Shown: positions 51,022 through 60,590 of the stretch, in pieces
How positions within the stretch are numbered: the first letter of the stretch is position 1
How the letters are laid out: every line of letters starts with the position of its first letter
Assembly (NCBI GenBank): GCA_039105265.1
Contig: JAPFFF010000015.1
Location: 2,852,001-2,916,000 of the forward strand
From: Tritrichomonas musculus
Lineage: Eukaryota > Parabasalia > Tritrichomonadida > Tritrichomonadidae
DNA: 64,000 nt
Direction of reading: 5' to 3'
Translations under genes and position numbers: made by a program
Notes under the pieces: model-generated
Told to the model about the DNA's origin: nothing
What the model saw: the letters and a program-made list of their open reading frames with translations, nothing else
Databases searched by the model: none

Positions 51022-51432
51022 TTTGGAATCAGAAGCTTTCATAAAAGCTTCATTTAATTGATCTGGCAATATTGAATGACCGATTGGGGTACCATGGAGT
51101 CCTGGTCCACCATGATTGTCGAAATACATGAAAACATAATCGTTACTTGTAGAAGGAAGATTCGAAATCTTATCATAAATGCTTGGGCAGTAATATCATC
51201 TCCTTTTACACTGATTGCTGCTGATCCAGGATAAACATTTGTTTTTTAGCTCAAGAGTATGAAAAACTTGTCCAGGATATGGATTTTCTTCGTTATTGAC
51301 AACATCATCATAGGCGTAAAGTTCAATATTTGAAGCGGTAAATCCTCGAAGTAATAATTGATTATAAACTGTAAAAAGATCAGCTTGATGACGATAATTC
51401 CAAAATACCTTAGATCCTACATAAAGAAATGC
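51022..51432 (-). pseudogene. legumain-type cysteine peptidase (family C13) relic
   Basis: The minus strand encodes KVFWNYRHQADLFTVYNQLL, then LYAYDDVVNNEENPYPGQVF, NDYVFMYFDNHGGPGLHGTP and IGHSILPDQLNEAFMKASD. These are diagnostic of legumain/asparaginyl endopeptidase: NYRHQAD, YDD, N-P-[YF]-P-G and the catalytic-His strand DNHGGPG. About two frame changes and a stop interrupt it between the second and third pieces. The segment with the catalytic cysteine is missing because homology ends at the junction with the BspA relic near 51022. The N-terminal signal region is also missing. Legumains are lysosomal or surface peptidases in trichomonads; this copy is dead. Confidence 0.85.
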
Positions 51433-51824
51433 ATATTGGGAAAAACGAAAATTTCGATAGAGTTTTTTTTAACTAAAAATATCTTGGTTAGGAAGCAGAA
51501 AAAAAGAATTTTAAAGTATTTTTTTTATATATTATATTGAATAAACATATAAAATATAAATTCTAATATAATATATGAATATTTTTATGTATATTTTAAG
51601 AATAATGAAATCATAATTTAAATGGGGCGTTAAAACCTATTAACTTTTTGAATATTTTATTTACCAAATAACTTCAATTTTTTATTGTAATGAAAAAAAG
51701 TTAAATATCAATTAATATATGAAATTTCATATTTTCGCAAAACATTTTATTTCGAGAAAACTTTTTGTTAATTAACGATTAAAAGCCGATCAAAAATTAT
51801 TTTATAATTGAATTTTGATTTGAA
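51433..51824. other. A+T-rich intergenic
   Basis: No gene visible upstream of the MyTH4-RhoGAP gene. A short apparent frame here is low-complexity only. Confidence 0.5.
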
Positions 51825-53975
51825 ATGAGTTTTCCAACTTCTTTGAATGATGAACAGACAAAAAAATTATCACAGCCAAATAAAAATAAACATTTTAATA
51901 ATACATTACCTTTTTCACAACCAGTTCTACAAAACAACGATGATAAAAATTTACAACTAATTAAAAATCAAATTCCTAAAATAGATTCGGCAATATTATT
52001 TCAGTCAAATGATTTGCTTAATGAAAATGAAGAATTTGATTCAAGTATTTCTATGTCTAAAACAGCGTCTTCACAAATTCCATTAATTTCTTTTGCGAAT
52101 GACAGCAATTTTCTTACTGATAACGGTTCAATTGAACAATATAATTCAATAATAAAATTATCTAAAACACGTAAATTTACTTCTGGAATCAAAATAAATT
52201 ATTATTTTAATGATCTTTTCCGAAGAGAAATCAAAGCGCCTCATTTACAGACCAGAGAAGAATTATTTTCTTTTGTTGAACCCTATTCAATTGAAAACTA
52301 TGCCAAAACCCACTTTCGTAAGCAAATCGGCATCATTTTTTTCACTAACCAATCAATTAAAGAGCTCACCACTTTTTCAATTAAACCGCCGTCAAAACCA
52401 CTTCTTGAAAAGACACCAGTTACGAAGAAAGATTCTGTCTCAAGACTAGTAACTCATCTTTTCTATTTCATTGGCGTTTTGTCGGACGAAAAGCAAGACC
52501 AATATTACAAAGGCCGCGAGGATGAACTGAAGGAGAATTTGACGATATCCATTGTCAACATTCTGAAGGAAGATGATAGTCTTATTGATGAGTTTTATAT
52601 GCAATTGATAAAGACCATGAGAGGCTCGCCAAGTGAAGAATCTTTACTTTTTTCATGGAAACTTTTTCTGACAATTTCGACAATTTTTTTTGTGAAGGAT
52701 TCTGAAGTGTCAAACGTCATTCGGTGGTTCCTCATCCACAATCTGTTTGAGGACAACATATTCGGTGAGTATGCAAACTATTCGTTCATTCGATTCTATG
52801 AGAGAAACGTCCTTGAAAGACATTTCGACTCAAGCATGACAAAAAATGACATCGTAAGAATCCCTCTCGGCGTCAGATACGGAATAAAGATGTTCAAGTG
52901 CTCCCTCTACATGCAGCTGTGGAACCAGAAGAGGGAGTTTCCGAATCTTCCCATTCCTTTGACTGTCTATTTGGTCGTTAAGACACTCATAAAGAACGGC
53001 GTCTTTGTGACACCGAATCCGTTCCCTGACTTGGGCGAAGCGCCGAGGAAGAACTCGAGCAGTAAATCGAGCGCAAACATGAGTGCCAAAAATGCTGACG
53101 ATAAAGACGGAAGCAACGAAGGCAACAGGCTCAAAGACAGCCAGACAGGAAGCAGCTCAATCAAAGTAGAGAGCATAAACTACAATTCAATCAAGGAAGA
53201 TCAAAGAAGAAATAAACAACTAGCAGACATAAACCAAGACAAAAAAGAGGAACAAACAGACGAAGACAAGCCGATTGGAAACGATGCAAATCAATGCAAT
53301 TCAATAGATAGAAAAGATACAGTAAATGAATCTTTGGCTGACAGTGTCAAAAACAATGAAAATAGCACAAAAAGTGATAAAAGCGGCTCAAATAGCGGAG
53401 GAAGCAGCGGAAGATTCAACACTGATGGTTCGAATTGCTATCGTAAGGCTGAAATGGCTACAGTGAAAATGTGGGCGGCCAAATTGAACGGCGATCACAG
53501 CATCATCAACGACGGCGAAGTTGCCAACTTGCTGGCGCTTCTTCTCATCTGGATGATAAACCTTCTTGATCCGATTGTTCCAAAGTGCATGGCGAGCTCT
53601 TTTGTTGATACGTTCACAAACACTGACGATTCGTCATACAAAGAAAAGTGCCAAGAGTTTGTTGAAAATTTGCCACTTTTTCACAAGAACACACTGAAGT
53701 ACCTCATCGGATTCCTGCGAGAAATTGCTAAGAATGAGAAATTTACGCATGAAACACATCAGACAATCGCGGAGACACTCGGATTCTACTTTGTAAGAAC
53801 GTCGTTCATCACAATCGATCCTTTCACGAGGAAGGAAATGACTGAAGTCTCGCCAAACTTCCTTCTTTATTGCCTTGATAATCTTGATGTCAAAGACATC
53901 TATCCGCTGAATCCAGCTTACGAAGTTGTTAGTAAAGAAGACGAAGAAGAAGAAGACGAAGAAGAAAACTTTTAA
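51825..53975 (+). CDS. MyTH4-RhoGAP protein (ARHGAP39/Vilse-like)
   Basis: A 716-residue frame. Residues about 1-190 are low in structure. MyTH4 spans about 205-350, with DEFYMQLIKTMRGSPSEESL and a following WKLFLTISTIFFVKDSEV helix. RhoGAP starts at about 365: LWNQKREFPNLPIPLTVYLV then KNGVFVTPN. It is split by a polar insert of about 130 residues (SSKSSANMSAK through SGSNSGGSSGRFN) and resumes with DGEVANLLALLLIWMINLLD, PIVPKCM and TRKEMTEVSPNFLLYCLDNL. The order matches ARHGAP39/Vilse, which links microtubule or membrane binding to Rho/Rac inactivation. The arginine-finger loop (usually G-[IV]-F-R-x-x-G) reads GVFVTPN, so catalysis may be impaired. The acidic C-terminus is E/D only. Codon use becomes more G+C-rich after about 52490. 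Confidence 0.8.
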   Translation: MSFPTSLNDEQTKKLSQPNKNKHFNNTLPFSQPVLQNNDDKNLQLIKNQIPKIDSAILFQSNDLLNENEEFDSSISMSKTASSQIPLISFANDSNFLTDNGSIEQYNSIIKLSKTRKFTSGIKINYYFNDLFRREIKAPHLQTREELFSFVEPYSIENYAKTHFRKQIGIIFFTNQSIKELTTFSIKPPSKPLLEKTPVTKKDSVSRLVTHLFYFIGVLSDEKQDQYYKGREDELKENLTISIVNILKEDDSLIDEFYMQLIKTMRGSPSEESLLFSWKLFLTISTIFFVKDSEVSNVIRWFLIHNLFEDNIFGEYANYSFIRFYERNVLERHFDSSMTKNDIVRIPLGVRYGIKMFKCSLYMQLWNQKREFPNLPIPLTVYLVVKTLIKNGVFVTPNPFPDLGEAPRKNSSSKSSANMSAKNADDKDGSNEGNRLKDSQTGSSSIKVESINYNSIKEDQRRNKQLADINQDKKEEQTDEDKPIGNDANQCNSIDRKDTVNESLADSVKNNENSTKSDKSGSNSGGSSGRFNTDGSNCYRKAEMATVKMWAAKLNGDHSIINDGEVANLLALLLIWMINLLDPIVPKCMASSFVDTFTNTDDSSYKEKCQEFVENLPLFHKNTLKYLIGFLREIAKNEKFTHETHQTIAETLGFYFVRTSFITIDPFTRKEMTEVSPNFLLYCLDNLDVKDIYPLNPAYEVVSKEDEEEEDEEENF

Positions 53976-54061
53976 GAGGCTCATTATATTTGATATCGCG
54001 AATTGTTTTTGATAAATAAAAAAAATAATTGCAATGATCTTGAATTCGTATGAAATCGAAA

Positions 54062-54194
54062 ACGACTAAAATAAATTGCTCTTAAAAAAAAAAAAAAAAA
54101 AATGATTTTTATTTGGTTGAACTTTGAAAATACTATTACAAAATATAAAAAAGTTTTTTTTTTTTTTTTTATAAGAGTATTTCAATGCGCTTAT
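54062..54194. other. A and T runs between convergent genes
   Basis: An A run near 54086 and a T run near 54156 lie between two genes that end towards each other. They may coincide with their 3' ends. Confidence 0.45.
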
Positions 54195-55574
54195 TTATTC
54201 TTCTTTCAATATACCAAAATATTCAAGAGCTGATATACATGTGTAATGGTTATTATTCGAATTTGGTCCTGTCTGCCTAATACGAAGATAACGATAGAAT
54301 TTTTTGTTTACTTGTGTCGGTTTGATGTCAAATGTATAACTGAAACTTTTGCCTTGAAGTGTTGAATCGTTTTGATGCGAATCCAAAAATGTCCATTCAC
54401 TATCGTTCTCTCTTCCTGTGTCTGATCCTTCAACCACCCAACTACGCGGATGCATATCATCACAATCATGCCTCGCTCTGATTGAGTAGTGAGTGATGCA
54501 GACTCTGTTTTCAACGAAGTCATATCGAAGCCAGTCTTTTGGATCATTGTTTGCTTGGAAGTAATTTTGAGTGTTATGGAGATTAACGGCATGCTTTGGG
54601 AACTCTGCGTAATCTACTGATGATGCAGTGACATTCACTATTCCTTTGTCCGACACATTGCCACCACATTTCTGTGTCAAATAATGAATGATTCCTTCAA
54701 ATCGATGAGATTCGTTTCCATCAAACTCAATTCTTTGACCTTTAAAATAACGGCCATTTTTAACATCATTGGGTGATGATTTCTTCATGTTCGTGTAGAA
54801 GCACTTACAAAGTTTCATCCAAAGTGTCCCTGTCATTTCACCACTTGAAAAATTTTCAATGAAGTCATTGAATTTATCTTCACTCAATCTTATGAATTCA
54901 ATTTCTTCAAAAAATGACATCTTCTCAATTTCACTTTCATTTTCATTTTCTCTTCTTTCCTTAAAAAGCTCTTTGATGAACTCATAAAGGGAGTCTTCAC
55001 TCTCAATCACCAAGTTTTCATTTGAAATGATTGAATAAACAGTACAAAGAGGAAGTTCTTTCACTTTACTCTCATCAATATCGTAGAAGTGACTTGAAAT
55101 GTAGTTGATGATACCTGAACAATTTATAAAATTGGATGATTTTGAATTTTGTGAGAAAAATGTCAGAATGGTCAAATATTGGTCAATGTTACTTTCATTG
55201 ATATCAATGTTAAATTTATCGTCGATCGCTGAAAATAATTCTTCATTTTCAAGAAGAATCGAAATGCTTTGAAGTTGGATTATTTGATCGTCTTTGACTT
55301 CAACTGATGAGCCTGTTGAAAGTTGCTGAATTAACGAAAGAACTTCTTCGGTAATCTTCAGTTTTTCAATTTTATTCGTGAAATCAATATAATTGGTTGT
55401 TGGATCTGATTTGTGAATTCTTGAAACTGCAGGAGATATAAAATCAGCAAAGAGATTATTCAGTTTCATCTTGTGATTTCCAAAGATAAAATCAAATTCA
55501 TCCCCTGAATCAACTCTTGGAATAACATTTTTTAATCCAGCAGAGGAAAGAATGATAGTTTTGGCTGTCATCAA
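54195..55574 (-). CDS. BTB-discoidin (F5/8 type C) protein
   Basis: A 459-residue frame of the same architecture as 45446 but divergent in sequence. The BTB-like part is residues about 25-110 (FDFIFGNHKMKLNNLFADFI, SVEVKDDQIIQLQSISILLE). A helical BACK-like region follows (LPLCTVYSIISNENLVIESE). The discoidin-like C-terminus is textbook: WLRYDFVENRVCITHYSIRA, HPRSWVVEGSDTGRENDSEW, FYRYLRIRQTGPNSNNNHYT and SALEYFGIL. It is intracellular as no signal peptide is present. The frame is intact, so it is probably the functional member of the local family. It is also more G+C-rich than its flanks. Likely an adaptor; the partners are unknown. Confidence 0.87.
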   Translation of the reverse strand: MMTAKTIILSSAGLKNVIPRVDSGDEFDFIFGNHKMKLNNLFADFISPAVSRIHKSDPTTNYIDFTNKIEKLKITEEVLSLIQQLSTGSSVEVKDDQIIQLQSISILLENEELFSAIDDKFNIDINESNIDQYLTILTFFSQNSKSSNFINCSGIINYISSHFYDIDESKVKELPLCTVYSIISNENLVIESEDSLYEFIKELFKERRENENESEIEKMSFFEEIEFIRLSEDKFNDFIENFSSGEMTGTLWMKLCKCFYTNMKKSSPNDVKNGRYFKGQRIEFDGNESHRFEGIIHYLTQKCGGNVSDKGIVNVTASSVDYAEFPKHAVNLHNTQNYFQANNDPKDWLRYDFVENRVCITHYSIRARHDCDDMHPRSWVVEGSDTGRENDSEWTFLDSHQNDSTLQGKSFSYTFDIKPTQVNKKFYRYLRIRQTGPNSNNNHYTCISALEYFGILKEE

Positions 55575-55742
55575 TAAGAAATTATAAAATAAAAAATTAT
55601 CTAGGTATCGCTTTTTGAGTTTTGCAAAATACTCAATAAGTTATAAAACAGATAATTAAACATAAATTGAAGTAGCTTTTTGAAGGCTACGTCTTTCAAA
55701 AAGCTACTTCATTTATTTTTTTAAATAAATAAATAAAAAACC

Positions 55743-55823
55743 GACACGAACCAGATTCGAACTGATGAGGGATAAACCCATGGGGACTCAAATCCCACGC
55801 CTTAACCGCTCGGCTATCGTGCC
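55743..55823 (-). tRNA. tRNA-Ser (TGA anticodon)
   Basis: The minus strand reads GGCACGA...TCGTGTC for the acceptor, GCCGAGCGGTTAAGGC for the D arm (typical of serine tRNAs), loop TTTGAGT with anticodon TGA, a long variable arm (GGGTTTATCCC) and T loop TTCGAAT. The long variable arm fits the class II tRNA-Ser. One A-C mismatch closes the anticodon stem. No intron is apparent. Confidence 0.92.
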
Positions 55824-55924
55824 TTCTGTCCATTCAATTTAATTTTTTTATTTAGAAATAATTATGGAAATTCTGTGACGTTTTTAAAAGACATATAATT
55901 TCCAAAATTTTTGATATTTAAAGA

Positions 55925-57200
55925 TTGAAAATCATGAGTGAAGACGAAGCAGAAAATGGATATTCTGATGATGATATTGTATTTGAATCACCATCAAATC
56001 TATGGGATATACAGTCAATTAAATATGTATCATATAATTATCCAAACGGAACTCCAATAGATTACAAATTTTTAAAAAATCCAAACATAAGAGAATGTGA
56101 GGCATTATTACATTATTCAGTTAATTATTGTTATCAAAAAAAAGATAATAAAATAAAATTTCATATATTTAGAACTTCCAAAAATAAATCAAAAGAAAAT
56201 GAAAAAGATGATAAAACATATTTTCCACCTAATGATTACTTGGAAACATTTAAGAAAATACGAGGGAAATCATTAATTAAACTCGTTGATTATTGTTTTG
56301 AAAACAAGTGGATACATTTTGAATACATTCCAGGCACAACTTTATATGATTCCATCAAATATAACCGTACATTTAATATTGGAGACAATTTTAAAATTAT
56401 TCTTGGAATTGCAATCACAATACAGAATCTTCATGCAATCAATATATCAAATCTTGATCTTAGACCTGAAAATATCATTATTACTACTGAAAACATGCCA
56501 GTTTTAGCAGATGTTGACATGATTAAGCAATCATTTGATAATTTGGAAAAATATGATGATGAACATCTTCCTTATCTCGATCCTTTCTATTTTACAACAG
56601 AAGATCCCAACAAGTCAAAACAAGCAGACATTTATTCATTTGGATTGTTGTTGAACTTGTTTATAAGGAAAAAAATCAATTTTCTCACAAAAAGAAAAAT
56701 TGAAAAAAATTCGAGACTCATTGAAAAATTTTCCTAAAGAAAAAAACAATCTTGACAAATGCTTGAATGATCATTTGAAGATAATTTTAAATTTTGAAGA
56801 TGATGTAACTGATAAAATAGAAAAATATTTGCTTTCACTCTCATCATATTGTTTAATGAGAAAAATCACGAGTTCCGAAGATCTTGTTTATAGGCTTAAA
56901 TGCATTCGTGATAACAGCCATTTATCCAATAATTTCACAGATTTAGAAAAAAAACTCAAATTTGAAGATTGCTCAGAAATAGAGAAATATGATTTTTATA
57001 GAAGTGATTTGTCGCTAGTTGAGCAATCGGCTTCTTTTTTCAATGCAAGAGACATGTGGTTAACTAATAAGATGAATGAAGTTAATAATATTCAACTACC
57101 AAAAAGAGCTGCTAATGCATGTTTGTACGCTGCCATTACTGGTGATTACAGATTATATGAAGAAATCTTGACAAGTCGATATATTATCCGTAATGATTAA
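55925..57200 (+). pseudogene. pseudokinase-like gene split by a frameshift in an A run
   Basis: Starting at ATG 55934 (or 55925), the first frame covers a kinase-like fold with KSLIKLVDYCFENKWIHFEY, NLDLRPENIIIT in place of the HRD loop, ADVDM in place of DFG, and KQADIYSFGLLLNLF. It ends at 56737. The next frame picks up at about 56700 with IRDSLKNFPKEKNNLDKCLN and runs to 57200, ending AANACLYAAITGDYRLYEEI, an ankyrin- or Sel1-like helix. The two overlap at a run of seven A's (about 56703-56709), and a change of one A would join them. HRD and DFG residues are replaced, so even an intact version would lack normal catalysis. A recent indel or an assembly error is possible. Confidence 0.65.
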
Positions 57201-57762
57201 AAAAATCATATCTGCAAACATATTTTTTTTTATGTAATATTTAAGATAAGGTTGATACATTGGGATTAAAATTCGAAAATGGGAATAATTTTTTTTCTTT
57301 TTGGGATTTAGATCATTTACTAAAAAAAAAAAAAAAAAAAAAAGCAATTATTTGACCTTTCTTGATCGTATTTGATTCAAAAAATTGAGTAGATTTCTGT
57401 TGAGCATTTGTTGACCTTTTAAGTTCACACATTTATTTATTAAGATATTCTGTGTAATATGCCATTTTATCATTTTTTTTTTTTTTTTTTTTGCTTCAAT
57501 CATATATAAATTAATAAAAATGAATAAGGTAAAATAATCATTTAAAAACCAAATTTATTTTTTATCTCAATGGTTATTAATTTCAATTTAAGATATTTAC
57601 TAAAGCTTCCAATATATTAACTGGATAAAATGCACTGAATTATATTCAACATTTTTTCAAATAAAAAAAAAATGGAAAAAAATTCAATTCTTTGCTTTAT
57701 TTAACAAAATTTTATCTCAAAAAGTTTGACATTTTTTTAAAAAGCAAATCTCAATCCAAAAC
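57201..57762. other. intergenic with A and T runs
   Basis: A run at about 57321-57341 and T run at about 57473-57492. No gene or RNA feature seen. Confidence 0.55.
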
Positions 57763-58854
57763 ATGGAATTTATAGAAAAAATGAGAGAAATACAAATTCA
57801 CATTTGTGAATATCTTGATAATACAGATGATGCTGATCAAAATTTTGAAGATCTTTCTTCATTATTAACTTTTCAACAAAATCAACCTGATATTCAAGAA
57901 CTCAAATCAATTCTATATATAATTTCAAAGATATCCAAAAACCACCATCGAGGACCATTTTTTATTGAAAAAATCAAGAAAATAATTATTCATCTGAAAA
58001 AAGCAATCAAACAGAGCTTTTCAAATATTGAAATATTCGATTTTTTCAAAAAGAACAAATTGATTCTTCTATTTCTTATTGAAGAAGGGATATTAGAATT
58101 TGATTCTACTATTTCATCTCAAATATCAAAATACAAAGACTATTTTTTACCAGAAATTTCAAAATTCAATGCAACCCAAAATTCAATTGAAATACCAGAA
58201 AATTATGAAGAAAAGAGACACAAAGGTGAAAATGATTCATGTTTATGTGAAATAATTCGTAATGATGATATTGATGAATTTATTATCTATTACAGTAAAA
58301 CCAATTTTTCTCTCTCAAAGACAATTGAGCCATCAATTTATGAAACGAATTCATTTTTGGAAGATAAAAACCCGACATTAATAGAATATTCAACATTCTT
58401 TGGATCAATTCAAATAGTCAGATTTTTATTTCAAAACAGTGTAATTTTATCGCCATCGTTATGGATTTATGCAATTCATGCACAAAATGCTGAAATCATT
58501 CATTTTCTTGAAGAAAACAAAGTTCATCCAAAAGATATAAGCTTTTTAGAATGCTTGACAGAATCAATTAAATGCCATCATAATGACTTGGCCATGTATA
58601 TTAAAGAAAATTTGCTTGAAAAATTTGATAACCATTCAAATTACTCCGAAATTGAAATTTTTAGTGCTTTTGAATATCATAATTTTCAATTCATTCCAAC
58701 TAAAAATAATGAAAAATATTTCTTTTATTGTGCAGTTAAATATGATTATTTTAAACTTGTTGAATATTACAGAAATATAGAAGGATTGAATATAAATGAG
58801 CCAATAATTCATGAATTATTTTTTAAAATAATTTCAAAACAAAATATTTTTTAA
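57763..58854 (+). CDS. DUF3447 domain protein, first part of a possible larger locus
   Basis: A 363-residue frame from ATG 57763. Helices of the family's N-terminus are followed by KGENDSCLCEIIRNDDIDEF, SIYETNSFLEDKN, EYSTFFGSIQIVRFLFQNS and LWIYAIHAQNAEIIHFLEEN, then ESIKCHHNDLAMYI, the classic DUF3447 core. It ends in an ankyrin-like unit (YFFYCAVKYDYFKLVEYYRN, then LNINEPIIHELFF) and a TAA after a short AT-rich stretch. That is the same phase at which the gene at 11861 runs into a spacer. An ankyrin unit, BspA repeats and a GTPase follow 71 bp later in a different frame. Alone it could be a complete short protein; the comparison suggests it is the first block of a longer one. Confidence 0.78.
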   Translation: MEFIEKMREIQIHICEYLDNTDDADQNFEDLSSLLTFQQNQPDIQELKSILYIISKISKNHHRGPFFIEKIKKIIIHLKKAIKQSFSNIEIFDFFKKNKLILLFLIEEGILEFDSTISSQISKYKDYFLPEISKFNATQNSIEIPENYEEKRHKGENDSCLCEIIRNDDIDEFIIYYSKTNFSLSKTIEPSIYETNSFLEDKNPTLIEYSTFFGSIQIVRFLFQNSVILSPSLWIYAIHAQNAEIIHFLEENKVHPKDISFLECLTESIKCHHNDLAMYIKENLLEKFDNHSNYSEIEIFSAFEYHNFQFIPTKNNEKYFFYCAVKYDYFKLVEYYRNIEGLNINEPIIHELFFKIISKQNIF

Positions 58855-58925
58855 TATAATTTCAAATTTTTTTTTTATATTAATGGCAAAGATATTGAAA
58901 TTTTAATTTTAAATAAAATTTCTTA

Positions 58926-60590
58926 ATGTTATATTTTTTTAATATATCAGTATTAAAGTTAGCATTGGATGATAAAAATTATGATATTTTTGAATATTTA
59001 TTACAATTGCCAGGCATAGAACTATATGAAGAATGTATGAAATATTGCATATATCTGACAAAAATTACAATTCCACCAAAAATAAAATACATTGGTGAAA
59101 AAGCATTTTCATGGTGTTATAACCTAACAACAGTTGTTATACCATCATCAGTAATTAAAATAGAAAATTATTTATTTTATGAATGCCATAGTTTGAAAGA
59201 AATTACACTTCCACCAAAAATCGAATCAATTGGTGACCATGCATTTAGCTTCTGCAAAATTGAAGAAATGATACTTCCATCTTCTTTGAAATATTTAGGT
59301 GAATCTGCTTTTGAAGAATGCACAAACTTAGCAAAAGTTGTAATTCCATCGAGTATAACATCAATTTATAAAAAGACTTTTTGGGGATGCATCAAGTTAA
59401 AAGATCTATCAATTCCTTCTTCAATAGTCACAATTGGTGATGGTGCTTTTGGACATTGTGAAAAATTGGAAGAAATAATATTTCCATCATCTGTAAAATA
59501 TATTGGTGACAATTTTGCATGTCAATGTTCTTCATTGAAAAAAGTTATATTTCCATCATCTTTGAAAAAAATGGAAAACATTTGTTTTCAAGGTTGTTCA
59601 TTATTAACAGAGTTCATAATTCCACCAATAGTTAAAAAACTTGATACAAGGGCTTTTGATCGATGTAAATTATTAACGATGATTGAAATTCCTTCTTCTG
59701 TAAAAAGAATTGAAAAATATGCATTTAGTAATTGTACATCATTGCAAAAAGTAACAATTCCTCCATCAGTAACTAAAATAGAAGATTACACTTTCTGCAA
59801 TTGTTCATCATTGGTAGAAGTTAACATTCCACCATCAGTTAAATCAATAGGTTTTGATTCATTTTTAGAATGCAAATCATTGGTTAGTATAACAATCCCA
59901 CCAACACTGAATTCAATCGGATTTACTGCATTTCGAAAATGTCCATTTTTTGAAAAGATCATTATTGATAAGCCAATAAGCCAAAGACAAAAAATTTCCG
60001 TAAAAACATATACACCTGATTCATTATTAAAAGTTCTTGTATTGGGCGATGCATGCGTCGGTAAAACCTGTATTTTATCAAGCTATATTAGCATGACATT
60101 TCAAAATGATACTAATTCAACTATTTTTATGGTTTGTCACAATAAAAATATAGATATTGATGGGGAAACAGTTAAACTTCAGATTTGGGATTCGGGCGGA
60201 AATGAAAATCTTCGTGCCATTAACAATGTTTATTATCCAGGTTCACAATGTTGTGCAGTCGTTTTTGATTTAACAGCCCCTCATTCACTAAAAACTGCTG
60301 AAGAATTTTTAAAAGAAGTAGATGACTTGGCTCATCCGTATTCAACAGTTCTATTGGGAAATAAAAGTGATCTTGATCCTTGTATTGATGATTATGATAT
60401 CAAGGAAGTGGAAACAAAATATGACACAAAAGTATTTAAAGTTTCAGCCAAAGACAATTTAAATATTGAAGAAGCATTCGAATATTTGGTAAAACAAGCA
60501 GTCACTGTTATTATGAATGAAAAGGCCAAATTGGAAGATCTTATTAATGAAAATTATGATTCAAATACAGATGAAGAACAAAAGAAATGA
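58926..60590 (+). CDS. BspA-type LRR protein fused to a Rab/Ras-like GTPase
   Basis: A 554-codon frame. It opens with an ankyrin-like unit (VLKLALDDKNYDIFEYLLQL), then about 13 BspA-like leucine-rich repeats of the form IPSSVxxIGxxAFxxCxxLxx (59060-59960). A small GTPase domain follows at about residues 365-530: G1 GDACVGKTCIL, G3 WDSGGNENLR (DSGG where most Rabs have DTAG), G4 GNKSDL, G5 VSAKDN. Most G-motif residues are present, so nucleotide binding is likely; DSGG for DTAG may alter hydrolysis. The tail (about 25 residues, ending DEEQKK) has no cysteine for prenylation. LRR-GTPase fusions of the Roc or LRRK type are known, but this LRR class with a Rab-like domain at the end is unusual. 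The start may lie further upstream, joined to 57763. Confidence 0.85.
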   Translation: MLYFFNISVLKLALDDKNYDIFEYLLQLPGIELYEECMKYCIYLTKITIPPKIKYIGEKAFSWCYNLTTVVIPSSVIKIENYLFYECHSLKEITLPPKIESIGDHAFSFCKIEEMILPSSLKYLGESAFEECTNLAKVVIPSSITSIYKKTFWGCIKLKDLSIPSSIVTIGDGAFGHCEKLEEIIFPSSVKYIGDNFACQCSSLKKVIFPSSLKKMENICFQGCSLLTEFIIPPIVKKLDTRAFDRCKLLTMIEIPSSVKRIEKYAFSNCTSLQKVTIPPSVTKIEDYTFCNCSSLVEVNIPPSVKSIGFDSFLECKSLVSITIPPTLNSIGFTAFRKCPFFEKIIIDKPISQRQKISVKTYTPDSLLKVLVLGDACVGKTCILSSYISMTFQNDTNSTIFMVCHNKNIDIDGETVKLQIWDSGGNENLRAINNVYYPGSQCCAVVFDLTAPHSLKTAEEFLKEVDDLAHPYSTVLLGNKSDLDPCIDDYDIKEVETKYDTKVFKVSAKDNLNIEEAFEYLVKQAVTVIMNEKAKLEDLINENYDSNTDEEQKK

